This document shows positions 56,289-64,000 of a stretch of 64,000 nt of DNA, in pieces; position 1 is the stretch's first letter, and each line of letters starts with the position of its first letter. The position numbers and the translations under genes were made by a program. The stretch spans positions 744,001 to 808,000 of the forward strand of contig NZ_CP051006.1 in the NCBI RefSeq assembly GCF_014673495.1, given 5' to 3'. The notes under the pieces were generated by a model. That model saw nothing but the letters and a program-made list of their open reading frames with translations, was not told the DNA's origin and searched no databases. The DNA is from Streptomyces griseofuscus. Lineage in GTDB: Bacteria > Actinomycetota > Actinomycetes > Streptomycetales > Streptomycetaceae.

Positions 56289-57872
56289 TCAGCTCTTCGC
56301 GGCGGCGAGTTCGTCGCGCACCGCCCGGCGCAGGACCTTGCCGCTGGGGTTGCGGGGCAGGGCGTCGGCGAAGTCGTACGACGTGGGCATCTTGAAGTCC
56401 GCGAGCCTTCCGCGCAGGAAGAGGTGCAGGTCCCTGGCGCCCGCCTCCTGACCGGGCTCCAGGACCACCCGGGCGTGCACGGACTCGCCCCAGCGCTCGT
56501 GCGGCAGGCCCACCACGGCGGCGCCGGCCACGGCGGGGTGCCGGGCTAGGGCGTCCTCGATCTCCTTCGGGTAGACGTTCTCGCCCGCCACGATGATCAT
56601 GTCGTTGACGCGGTCGCGGACGTAGAGGTAGCCGTCCTCGTCGAGGTAGCCGGCGTCCCCCATGTGCACCCAGCCCTCCACCACGGTGCGCTCGGTGGCC
56701 TCGGGCAGCCGCCAGTAGCCGAGCATCCGGGCGGGGGTGCGCACACAGACCTCGCCGACCTCGCCGGTGGGCAGCACCCGGCCCTCGGGGTCCTCGATGC
56801 GCACCTCGATCCCCGGGTAGGGGCGGCCCGCCGCGCGCAGTCGCGGGCTGCCGGGGACATGGTCGGCGGGCGGCAGGCAGACGGCGAAGTTGCCGGTCTC
56901 GCTGCTGCCGTAGATCTGGAGGAAGTCGCAGTCCATGAGGTCGATCGCCCGGCTCAGCAGGTCCTCGCCGATCGGCGAGCCGCCGTAGACGATCTTGCGC
57001 AGCGAGCCGAGGGCGCCCCTGGCGGCGGCCGGTTCCAGGAGCATCAGCTCCAGCATGGCGGGTGCCACGATGCCGGTGGTGACCTTCTCCTCCTCGATCA
57101 CCCGCACCGCGTCGGAGCTGATGAAGGCGGGCAGCGACACCACGGTGACACCGGCGTTGAACGCCTGCATCGCGTAGGAGAGGCCGCCGATGTGGAAGCC
57201 GGGCAGGCCGATCAGGCTGCGGTCGCCGGGCTTCCAGTCGAGCCAGTCCAGGCCGTTGTCGTCCATCGCCTCGGCGACGTTGAAGAAGCTGCGGTGCGGC
57301 AGGACGACGCCCTTGGGCAGCCCGCTGGTGCCGCTGGTGTAGATCTGCACGACGGGGCTCTCCGCGTCGTCCGGCACTTCCCGGCCGCCGGGCTTCCGCG
57401 GGCCGGCACCCGCGGACACCGCTTCCTTGCGGGCGGCCAAGGACTCGGAGCCCGGCGTGTCGGCGTCCAGGCAGAGCAGGGTCCGCAGCGTGGGCAGCCC
57501 CTTGCGCACCTCGGCGGCCACCGGCAGGTGCTCCTCGTCCACCAGCAGCACCTGGGTGGTGGAGTCCCGCAGGATGTGGTCCACCTCCTGGGGGGTCAGC
57601 CGCCAGTTGACGGGGACCAGGACCGCGCCGGTGCGGGCACAGGCGAAGGCCAGCTCCCAGTACTCGACGGCCTCCTTGCCGAGGTAGCCCACCCGGGCGC
57701 CGGGCACGACGCCTGCCGCGCGCAGCACCTCGGCCGTACGCGTGCTCTCCCGGTCCAGTTCCCGGTAGGTGAGCGACCGTCCGGCGCAGACGACGGCCGG
57801 CTGGTCGGGCCGGAGCGCGGCCTGGCGGGAGATCACTTCCCCCAGGGTCCGCGATCGTGTGGCTGTGGTCAT
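56289..57872 (-). CDS. AMP-dependent acyl-CoA/acyl-ACP ligase
   Basis: A 527-residue ANL-superfamily ligase. The phosphate loop is QIYTSGTSGLPKGVVLPH, the aromatic/ATP motif is FLQIYGSSETGNFA, the hinge region reads HMGDAGYLDEDGYLYVRDRV, and the catalytic C-terminal Lys is in PRNPSGKVLRRAV. It should activate a carboxylic acid as an acyl-adenylate and pass it to CoA or a carrier protein, giving the PKS its starter or handling a side acid. ATG 57872 overlaps the PKS stop (ATGA), so ligase and PKS are translated together. Confidence 0.94.
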   Translation of the reverse strand: MTTATRSRTLGEVISRQAALRPDQPAVVCAGRSLTYRELDRESTRTAEVLRAAGVVPGARVGYLGKEAVEYWELAFACARTGAVLVPVNWRLTPQEVDHILRDSTTQVLLVDEEHLPVAAEVRKGLPTLRTLLCLDADTPGSESLAARKEAVSAGAGPRKPGGREVPDDAESPVVQIYTSGTSGLPKGVVLPHRSFFNVAEAMDDNGLDWLDWKPGDRSLIGLPGFHIGGLSYAMQAFNAGVTVVSLPAFISSDAVRVIEEEKVTTGIVAPAMLELMLLEPAAARGALGSLRKIVYGGSPIGEDLLSRAIDLMDCDFLQIYGSSETGNFAVCLPPADHVPGSPRLRAAGRPYPGIEVRIEDPEGRVLPTGEVGEVCVRTPARMLGYWRLPEATERTVVEGWVHMGDAGYLDEDGYLYVRDRVNDMIIVAGENVYPKEIEDALARHPAVAGAAVVGLPHERWGESVHARVVLEPGQEAGARDLHLFLRGRLADFKMPTSYDFADALPRNPSGKVLRRAVRDELAAAKS

Positions 57873-60800
57873 CGGTGTGCTCCCGTTCCCGCCTCGTGTG
57901 CCGGTGCCTCGGCACCGGACAGCAGTTCTTCGATGTATGCGCCGAGCAGGTCCACGCCGGGCCGGTCGAAGGTGACCGACGCGGGCAGCGTGATCCGGAA
58001 GGCCGCCTCCAGCGCGTTGCGGATCTCGACCGCGTTGAGCGAGTCCATGCCGAGGGCGGCCAGTTCGGCGTCGGGTTCGATGTCGTCGGCCGACTCGAAG
58101 CGCAGCACGTCCGCGAGCCGGGCCCGCACGATGGCGTTGATCCCGGCCGAGCGGGCCGCCCCCGGGGTGTCGGCCAGGGCGTCGACACCGGTCGGCGTCC
58201 CGTCCGCGGCGGATCCCGAGACCAGTTCGGCGAAGAGCGCGCTGGGCGCCCTGCGGGCCACGAAACGGTTCCAGTCGCAGCGGCCCATCAGGACCTGGGC
58301 GCGCCCGGCGTCCAGCAGCGCGGGCAGCGCGTCGGTGGCCTCGTCCTCGTCCAGGAGCGTGATGCCCTGACCCTCCCAGCTGCGGACCAGCGAGGAGCTG
58401 AGCTGCCGACCCGGCTCCCGGGGCGCCCAGGGGCCCCAGTTGACGGCGGTGGCGGGCAGCCCGGCACCGGCGCGCTGGGCCATCAGATGGTCGAGGAAGG
58501 CGGCGCCCGCACCGGCACCGGTCTGCGTCGCGGCGCCGAACAGGGCGCCCGCCGTGGAGCAGCCGAGGAAGAAGTCCAGCTCGGGCAGGCCGGCGGTGGC
58601 CTCGTGCAGCAGCCAGGCGCCGTAGACCTTGGCCTGGAACACGGCGTCCAGGCTCTCCCAGGTCTGCTGGGCGAGTGGCAGGTCCCGCGCGGCCTCCTGG
58701 GCGGCGTGCACGACACCGCCCACCGGGGGCGCGGTGGCGGCGAGTTCGGCCAGGACGCGGGTCAGGTCCGCCGCGGAGCCGAGGTCGCAGGCGTGGACCT
58801 GGACCGTGACGCCGTCGCCGAGGGCCGGGGCCGGGCCGCCGGTGCGGCTCAGCAGGGCCAGATGGCGGGCGCCGAGGGCCACCAGGCGGCGGGCGAGAGC
58901 CCGTCCGACCATGCCCGTCGCGCCGGCCACCACATAGGTGCGGTCGGGTCGGACGGTGAGGGGACGGGAGTCCGCGGGCACGGGGTCGGCCGTGCGCAGC
59001 CGCCGTACCCAGCGCCCGCCGTCGCGGTGGACGATCTCCAGCTCGCTCTCCTGGGCCGCCAGGCACTCCCCCACCAGTCCCGCGGCGCCGTCGGCGCCGG
59101 GTGTCAGGTCCAGCAGGGTCACCCGGTAGCCGGGGAACTCCGCGCCCAGCGCGCGGCCGAAGCCCCACAGGGTGGCCGCGGCCGCCGGTTCGGTGTTCTT
59201 GTCGCCGGGCAGGTGCTGGGCGCCCTCGGTGACCAGCCACAGCCGCTGGCCCCGGCCGAAGCCCGAGCGGGCCAGCGTGTCCAACACGGCCAGCAGATCA
59301 CGGTAGTTGGCCTCGGACTCGGCGCGCAGCCGCGCCGCTCCCGTCTCCTCGCCGGTGTGGGCGCGCCACAGCCAGCAGACATCGGTGGGCGGCTCGCCCG
59401 CCAGCGCCCCGGCGAGGGCCTCGGGGTCGGGTACGACATCGAGGGTGACGCCCTGGGCCGCGGCCGTCTCGGCGAGGGCGCGCGGCAGCCGGTCCGTGCC
59501 CCCGGCGACGAGGACGCGCCGTCCGTCGCGGCGGGTGTCCGGCAGGGTCTGCGCGACCCAGTGCTGCTCGTAGAACAGGCCGCCGTTCGCGCCCTGTTGG
59601 TCCTCGCCGGTCCGCTCCGCCTGCCAGGCGGCCTCGGCGGCCCGGCGCTGCGGGGTGGGCAGCCAGTACCGCTTGCCGTCGAAGGGGTACGACGGCACGG
59701 GGATCCGGCGTCGCGAGGCGCCCTCGTGGTAGCCGGTCCAGGAGATGGGCACGCCCGCCTCGTACGCCTTGGCCAGGGACCGGCGGACCATGTCGCCGTC
59801 GCGGTCGTCCCGGAAGGTGCTGCTCAGCCAGACGTGGTCGGCATCGCCGGCCGAGGTCCTGGCCAGCGCGGTGAGCGCGCCGGAGGGGCCGAGCTCGACG
59901 AAGACATGCCGACCGCGCTGGTCCACCGCCTGGACACCGGCCTCGAACTGCACCGGTTCGAGCAGGTGGCTGATCCAGTACTCGGGGTCCGCCATCTGCC
60001 GGCCGCGGGCCACGCGTCCGGTCACATTGGAGACCAGGGCCATGCCCGGGGTGCGGAACTCGACACCGGCGAGGACCTCGCGGAACGCGTCGGTGATCTC
60101 CGCCATCAGCGGCGAGTGGTAGGGCACGGCGCCCTTCAACGGGGTGAATTTCACGCCGCGTTCGGCCAGTTTCCGACCCGCGTCGGCGAGCGAGTCATGG
60201 CCGCCGGTGAGCAGGCACTGGCCGGGTCCGTTGACGGCGCCGATGGTCAGGTCCGGGTAGTCCTCGATCAGCGGGGCGATCTCCGCGGCGGGTGCGCCGA
60301 CCGCGGCCATGCCGCCCTTGCTGCGCAGTGCCTCGCTGAGCCGGCCGCGGGCGGCCACCAGGCGGGCGCCGTCTTCCAGCGAGAACAGTCCGGCCACCGC
60401 GGCGGCGGCGAACTCGCCCAGGCTGTGGCCCATCAGCACCGAGGGGCGGACGCCCCAGGACAGCCAGAGCCGGGCCATCGCGTATTCCAGGCTGAACAAC
60501 GCGGGCTGGAGGTAACGGGGTTCGTGGATGCGCTCGGGTGCCTCGCACTCGCCGCGGATCAACGCGCCGAGCGGGACGCCGAGCAGCGGGGTGAGGATGG
60601 CGTCGCACTCGTCCAGCGCGGCGCGGAAGACCGGGTACTGCCGGTAGAGCGCGGCGCCCATGCCGGGGTACTGGGTGCCGGTGCCGGAGAAGAGGAAGGC
60701 CACCTTAGGGGCGCTCGTCGAGCCGCCGCGGGCGCTGCCCGCCGCCAGGGACTCGACCCGCTTGCCCAGGGCCCGTACGGCGCCGTCCCGGTCGCCCACC

Positions 60801-62404
60801 ACCTCGGCGATCCGGTAACGGAAGTGCGCGCGCCCGGTGTTGGAGGTGCGGCACAGGTCCGCGAGCGGGGTGTCGGGGTGGCGGTCCAGGTGGTCGAGGT
60901 AGCGCTCGGCGAGCCGGCGCAGCGAGGCGCGGCTCTTGGCGGACAGCGTGAGCACGGCGCTCGGGCGTGTCTCGGCCTCCGCTTCCTCGGCGGGTGCGGG
61001 CGGTGCCTCCTCCACGATGACGGAGGCGATCGTTCCCGTCACGCCGAACCCGTTGACCATCGCGCGCCCGGGGCCGGTGCCGGGCCAGGGGCGGCACTCG
61101 GTCGGCACGGTGACGGGCGCCTCGTCCCAGGCGATGCGCCGGGAGGGGGTGACGAGGTTCAGGTGCGGGAAGACCGTACGCTCCCGCAGTTGGAGCACCG
61201 CCTTGATGAGCGAGCCGGCACCGGCCGCGCCCTCCATGTGCCCGATGTTGGTCTTCAACGAGCCCACCACGATGGGCCGTTCCTTGGTGTGCGACGTCGC
61301 GAACACATCGCTGATCGCGTCCATCTCGGTGGGGTCGCCGAGCGCGGTGCCCGTGCCGTGGGCCTCGACGTAGTGGATGTCGCCGGGCGTGAGCCGGCAC
61401 CGGGCCAGGGCGGAGCGCATGACCTGTTCCTGGGCGGCGCCGTTGGGCGCCGTCAGGCCCGCGCTCTCGCCGTCCTGGCCGACCGCGGAGCCCCGGATGA
61501 CGGCGTGCACGGTGTCGCCGTCCCGCAGCGCGTCGGACAGCCGCTTGAGGACCAGCACCCCGCAGCCCTCGGCGCGGGCGTAGCCGTCGGCCCGCTCGTC
61601 GAAGGTCTTGCACTGCCCGTCGGCGGAGAGCACCCCGCCCAGCTTCAGGATGGTGTGGTTCTGCGCGTTGTGGATGACGTTGACACCGCCGCTCAGCGCG
61701 ATCCCGCACTCGCCGCCGCGCAGGGCCTGCACGGCGAGGTGGGTGGCCGTCAGCGACGAGGAGCAGGTGGTGTCGACGGTCAGGCAGGGGCCGCGCAGCC
61801 CGAGGAAGAACGACATCCGGCCCGAGACGGCGCTGTGGGTGAGTCCGGGCGCGAGGTAGCCGTCGAGGTCGGCGGGGGCGAGGTCGGTGGACTCGAAGAT
61901 GTAGTCGAGGGTGGTGACGCCCATGAACACGCCGGTGTCGCCGTGCCGCAGCGAGGTGGGGTCGATGCCCGCGTGCTCCAGCGCCTCCCAGGCGGTCTGG
62001 AGGGCCAGCCGCTGCTGGGGGTCGATGTAGGGGGCCTCCTTGGGGGAGATCGAGAAGAAGGCGGCGTCGAAGCGGTCGACGTCATGGACGAAGCCGCCGC
62101 TCGGCAGCTCGCCGTCCTGCCCGTCGGCTTCCGCGCCGTCGCCCGGGGCCATCTGACGGCGCTCGTCGGCCGGCAGCGGTCCGATGCCCGAGCGGCCCTC
62201 GCGCAGGAACTCGGCGAATGTGTCGACGTCGTTGTTCCCGCCCGGGATACGCAGCCCCATCCCCACGATGGCGATGGGTTCGTATTTCTCGCGTTCCAGG
62301 GCGGCGAGCGCCTCCGCGTTGGCGGCGAGCGCTTCCTCCTTGCGTCGCAGTTCGGCGAGTACGGCGGCCAGTTCGGCCGCCGTAGGATTCGATGTGTCCG
62401 ACAT
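57869..62404 (-). CDS. Type I polyketide synthase, one module: KS-AT-KR(inactive)-ACP
   Basis: A 1511-residue modular PKS. Residues 1-40 form a docking-type coiled coil (AELAAVLAELRRKEEALAAN). KS: Cys214 in DTTCSSSL, then EAHGTGT and NIGHMEG histidines, all present. AT: Ser661 in GHSLGEF; the specificity site near residue 762 reads VPYHSPLM, neither the malonyl HAFH nor the methylmalonyl YASH form. KR-like region from about 1150 (VAGATGMVGRALARRL); the active loop CSTAGALFGAATQTGAGAGAAFLD keeps Ser but has Ala and Gly for Tyr and Asn. ACP: Ser1455 in LGMDSLNAVEIRN. No DH, ER or TE. RBS GGAGGG precedes the ATG. Follows the free ACP gene by 25 bp. Confidence 0.96.
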   Translation of the reverse strand: MSDTSNPTAAELAAVLAELRRKEEALAANAEALAALEREKYEPIAIVGMGLRIPGGNNDVDTFAEFLREGRSGIGPLPADERRQMAPGDGAEADGQDGELPSGGFVHDVDRFDAAFFSISPKEAPYIDPQQRLALQTAWEALEHAGIDPTSLRHGDTGVFMGVTTLDYIFESTDLAPADLDGYLAPGLTHSAVSGRMSFFLGLRGPCLTVDTTCSSSLTATHLAVQALRGGECGIALSGGVNVIHNAQNHTILKLGGVLSADGQCKTFDERADGYARAEGCGVLVLKRLSDALRDGDTVHAVIRGSAVGQDGESAGLTAPNGAAQEQVMRSALARCRLTPGDIHYVEAHGTGTALGDPTEMDAISDVFATSHTKERPIVVGSLKTNIGHMEGAAGAGSLIKAVLQLRERTVFPHLNLVTPSRRIAWDEAPVTVPTECRPWPGTGPGRAMVNGFGVTGTIASVIVEEAPPAPAEEAEAETRPSAVLTLSAKSRASLRRLAERYLDHLDRHPDTPLADLCRTSNTGRAHFRYRIAEVVGDRDGAVRALGKRVESLAAGSARGGSTSAPKVAFLFSGTGTQYPGMGAALYRQYPVFRAALDECDAILTPLLGVPLGALIRGECEAPERIHEPRYLQPALFSLEYAMARLWLSWGVRPSVLMGHSLGEFAAAAVAGLFSLEDGARLVAARGRLSEALRSKGGMAAVGAPAAEIAPLIEDYPDLTIGAVNGPGQCLLTGGHDSLADAGRKLAERGVKFTPLKGAVPYHSPLMAEITDAFREVLAGVEFRTPGMALVSNVTGRVARGRQMADPEYWISHLLEPVQFEAGVQAVDQRGRHVFVELGPSGALTALARTSAGDADHVWLSSTFRDDRDGDMVRRSLAKAYEAGVPISWTGYHEGASRRRIPVPSYPFDGKRYWLPTPQRRAAEAAWQAERTGEDQQGANGGLFYEQHWVAQTLPDTRRDGRRVLVAGGTDRLPRALAETAAAQGVTLDVVPDPEALAGALAGEPPTDVCWLWRAHTGEETGAARLRAESEANYRDLLAVLDTLARSGFGRGQRLWLVTEGAQHLPGDKNTEPAAAATLWGFGRALGAEFPGYRVTLLDLTPGADGAAGLVGECLAAQESELEIVHRDGGRWVRRLRTADPVPADSRPLTVRPDRTYVVAGATGMVGRALARRLVALGARHLALLSRTGGPAPALGDGVTVQVHACDLGSAADLTRVLAELAATAPPVGGVVHAAQEAARDLPLAQQTWESLDAVFQAKVYGAWLLHEATAGLPELDFFLGCSTAGALFGAATQTGAGAGAAFLDHLMAQRAGAGLPATAVNWGPWAPREPGRQLSSSLVRSWEGQGITLLDEDEATDALPALLDAGRAQVLMGRCDWNRFVARRAPSALFAELVSGSAADGTPTGVDALADTPGAARSAGINAIVRARLADVLRFESADDIEPDAELAALGMDSLNAVEIRNALEAAFRITLPASVTFDRPGVDLLGAYIEELLSGAEAPAHEAGTGAHR

Positions 62405-62429
62405 TTATTCCCTCCGGTCAGGAAAAAGA

Positions 62430-62714
62430 TCACGCACAAAGATGGTCGATCAACTGACCGGCGGTCGGATGGCCGAAAAGGGCGGCTGTCGAAATCTCGC
62501 GACCCAGCTTCCGCTCCAGGGAAAGCTTCACCTCGCTCAGCCGCAACGAGGTGAGCCCCAGGTCGAAGAAGCCCACGTCCAGGGCGAACTCCTCGCGGTC
62601 GGTCATGAAAAGGGCGCTCCTGAACTCCTGCACCACCAGGTCCTCGATGAGCTCCCGGCGCTCGTACTCCGGCAGGTGATTGAGCTCCTCCACGGCGGGA
62701 AAATCATGCGACAT
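62430..62714 (-). CDS. Free-standing acyl carrier protein
   Basis: A 94-residue carrier protein. FFDLGLTSLRLSEVKLSLER is the phosphopantetheine site, with Ser in LTSL where most ACPs have DSL; the Ser to be modified is kept, so it should be functional. ATALFGHPT-like STAALFGHPTAGQLIDHL closes the fold as in PKS/NRPS carriers. It begins the minus-strand ACP-PKS-ligase operon and is a candidate carrier for the ligase product or for a starter unit. SARP-type repeats lie 57-85 bp before its start. Confidence 0.93.
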   Translation of the reverse strand: MSHDFPAVEELNHLPEYERRELIEDLVVQEFRSALFMTDREEFALDVGFFDLGLTSLRLSEVKLSLERKLGREISTAALFGHPTAGQLIDHLCA

Positions 62715-62770
62715 CCACGTCACCGCCTCTCTACGAATCGACTGCTTCAGAACCACCGAACCAGCCCTTC

Positions 62771-62799
62771 CTGATAGTGAACTGATAGCCGGCTGATAA
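62771..62799 (-). promoter_or_regulatory. SARP-type triple heptamer repeat, ACP-PKS-ligase promoter
   Basis: Plus-strand CTGATAG (62771-62777), CTGATAG (62782-62788) and CTGATAA (62793-62799) recur at exactly 11 bp with 4-bp spacers. Read toward the ACP gene they are TTATCAG, CTATCAG, CTATCAG, with a TTCGGT -10-like hexamer about ten bases after. It sits in the 177-bp divergent gap and could also serve the CoA-transferase. This is the best of the three repeat sets in the cluster. Confidence 0.78.
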
Positions 62800-62891
62800 C
62801 GGTTCGACTTTCCTCGGCAGCGCTCCGAACCCCCTTCGAAAATGACACTCGACCGGTTTACCGCCACCTCATCGGTGCTATGTTTCCGGGC

Positions 62892-64000
62892 ATGGAAGAA
62901 AACGAATTCGATCTGGTCGGTGAATTAGACAGGACACTGAAGGCGCTCGGCCTGTCGCGTGACGGCGCGGTCAGCGAACTCGTCGTGCGCGGGCAGGATC
63001 CGCTGGTGCCCTCGACCATTCGGCTGGGCTCGGCCATGGGCATAGCCCTGCTGTCCGCGGCCGTCGGCGCGGCACAGATATGGGAGAGCGCGACGGGCCG
63101 CCCGCAGCGCCTCGGCCTGGACCTCGGGCAGGCCATGCACCAGCTCACGCCGTACCTCGGCGGCGGCAACACGCTGAACGGCTACGGCTCCAACATGGGC
63201 AGCGTCCTCGGGCTCGGCGGCGGCCTCGCGCCCGCGCTGTGGGACCTGTACCGCACCGCGGACGACCGCTGGGCCATCCCGATCGCCTGCTATCCGAGCA
63301 CCCGCGACGCCTTCCTCGACATGCTGGGTACGGCGCACACCCGCGAGCACATCGGCGCGGCCGTGGCGCGGCGGATCTCCTGGGAGCTGGAGGAGGAGGC
63401 GGCGGACCGGGGTGTCCCCCTCGCGATCATTCGCAGCCGCGAGGAGTTCCTCGCGCATCCGCAGGGCCGGGCCGTGCTGGACGAACCCCTGGTGGCCGTG
63501 GAGCGGGTGGGTGACGCCCCGCCGCGTCCGCTGCCGGCCGGTGCCCAGCCGCTGTCCGGTCTGCGCTCCTTGCAGTTCACCCATGTCTTCGCGGGCACCG
63601 CGGCCGGCCGGGTCCTCGCCGAGCAGGGCGCGGACGTGCTGCATGTGTGCGAGCCGAACGCCTTTGACCACGATCTGTGCTGGAACGAGACCGGGGTCGG
63701 TCTGCGCTCGGCCCGGCTCGCCCTGGACTCCGGCGGCGACGGCCGGCGCGCCTTCGAGGAACTGCTGCGCACCGCGGATGTGTTCATGCACAACCACCGG
63801 GCGGGCAAGATGTCCCGGCTCGGGCTCAGCCCCGAGGAGTGCGCCGAGATCTCGCCCGGCATCATCCATGTGTCCGTGCGCGCCTACGGCCACAGCGGCC
63901 CCTGGCGGGACCGGGGCGGTTTCGACCAGCACGCCCAGGCGCTGACCGGCGTCAACTGGAGCGAACGGCGGGACGGGCGACCGCAGTTGCCGCCCGGCCG
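62892..64000 (+). CDS. Class III CoA-transferase (CaiB/BaiF family), partial
   Basis: The first 369 residues of a CoA-transferase, open at the window end. Residues about 1-215 form an extra N-terminal segment resembling the C-terminal part of the same family (RSREEFLAHPQGRAVLDEPL, PPRPLPAG). The canonical start follows: LRSLQFTHVFAGTAAGRVLA, EQGADVLHVCEP, TADVFMHNHRAGKMSRLGLS, IIHVSVRAYGHSGPWRDRGG. The catalytic Asp is expected beyond base 64000, so activity cannot be judged. ATG 62892 is divergent from the ACP-PKS-ligase operon. It probably moves CoA onto or off an acyl intermediate (inference). Confidence 0.93.
   Translation, partial: MEENEFDLVGELDRTLKALGLSRDGAVSELVVRGQDPLVPSTIRLGSAMGIALLSAAVGAAQIWESATGRPQRLGLDLGQAMHQLTPYLGGGNTLNGYGSNMGSVLGLGGGLAPALWDLYRTADDRWAIPIACYPSTRDAFLDMLGTAHTREHIGAAVARRISWELEEEAADRGVPLAIIRSREEFLAHPQGRAVLDEPLVAVERVGDAPPRPLPAGAQPLSGLRSLQFTHVFAGTAAGRVLAEQGADVLHVCEPNAFDHDLCWNETGVGLRSARLALDSGGDGRRAFEELLRTADVFMHNHRAGKMSRLGLSPEECAEISPGIIHVSVRAYGHSGPWRDRGGFDQHAQALTGVNWSERRDGRPQLPPG

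Noticed and set aside
57857..62554. A 1565-codon plus-strand open frame opposite the PKS
   Set aside because: It is the mirror of the PKS codon bias and contains no domain motifs; the minus-strand PKS has all catalytic motifs.

Overview
The window is high-GC actinobacterial chromosome, almost certainly Streptomyces: G/C-saturated third codon positions, many GTG starts, purine-rich Shine-Dalgarno sites, and lineage-typical families (SARP regulator, subtilisin-inhibitor protein, SpoIIE-type phosphatases, MmyB-like XRE regulators, DUF6479-like protein). No rRNA, tRNA or CRISPR array was seen.

Layout. 1-5 kb: catabolic genes (SDR, enolase-superfamily enzyme, a FAD/Fe-S oxidoreductase with a large internal in-frame deletion) next to a MarR regulator and an isochorismatase-like hydrolase. 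5-8.6 kb: small proteins and a GAF/PAS/PP2C phosphatase. 9-15.2 kb: a compact peptide-export locus with a 71-aa double-glycine-leader peptide, an HlyD-like adaptor, a C39 peptidase/ABC exporter and an NHLM-type ABC subunit, with no visible modifying enzyme. 15.3-24.3 kb: envelope and transport genes, an MFS pump behind two inverted-repeat operators, and a heme-oxygenase-like/methyltransferase/CDGSH operon. 24.4-36.4 kb: accessory-looking material with a protease inhibitor, epoxide hydrolase, barstar-domain protein, LysR, XRE and HxlR regulators beside oxidoreductases or efflux, a frameshifted IS5 remnant and a degenerate Fic/RHH pair. 36.5-48.9 kb: oxygenases, a phosphatase/ECF sigma/Ser-Thr kinase signalling group, lipoproteins, a permease, a universal stress protein, a frameshifted PhyH gene and other metabolic genes.

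48.9-64 kb looks like one end of an unidentified polyketide cluster: MOSC protein, type II thioesterase and LLM oxidoreductase on the minus strand; a SARP activator, Baeyer-Villiger-type monooxygenase and esterase on the plus strand; acyl ligase, one-module type I PKS and free-standing ACP on the minus strand; and a CoA-transferase running off the window. The PKS ketoreductase domain lacks the catalytic Tyr and Asn. Direct heptamers at an exact 11-bp period, in matching orientation with a (C/G)T(A/G)TCAG-like consensus, lie upstream of three transcription units of this cluster. That is the arrangement SARP activators bind, so the SARP at 51938 probably controls all three.

Gene boundaries were set by reading frame, ribosome-binding site and overlap. 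Family calls rest on motifs read by eye; no database search was made.
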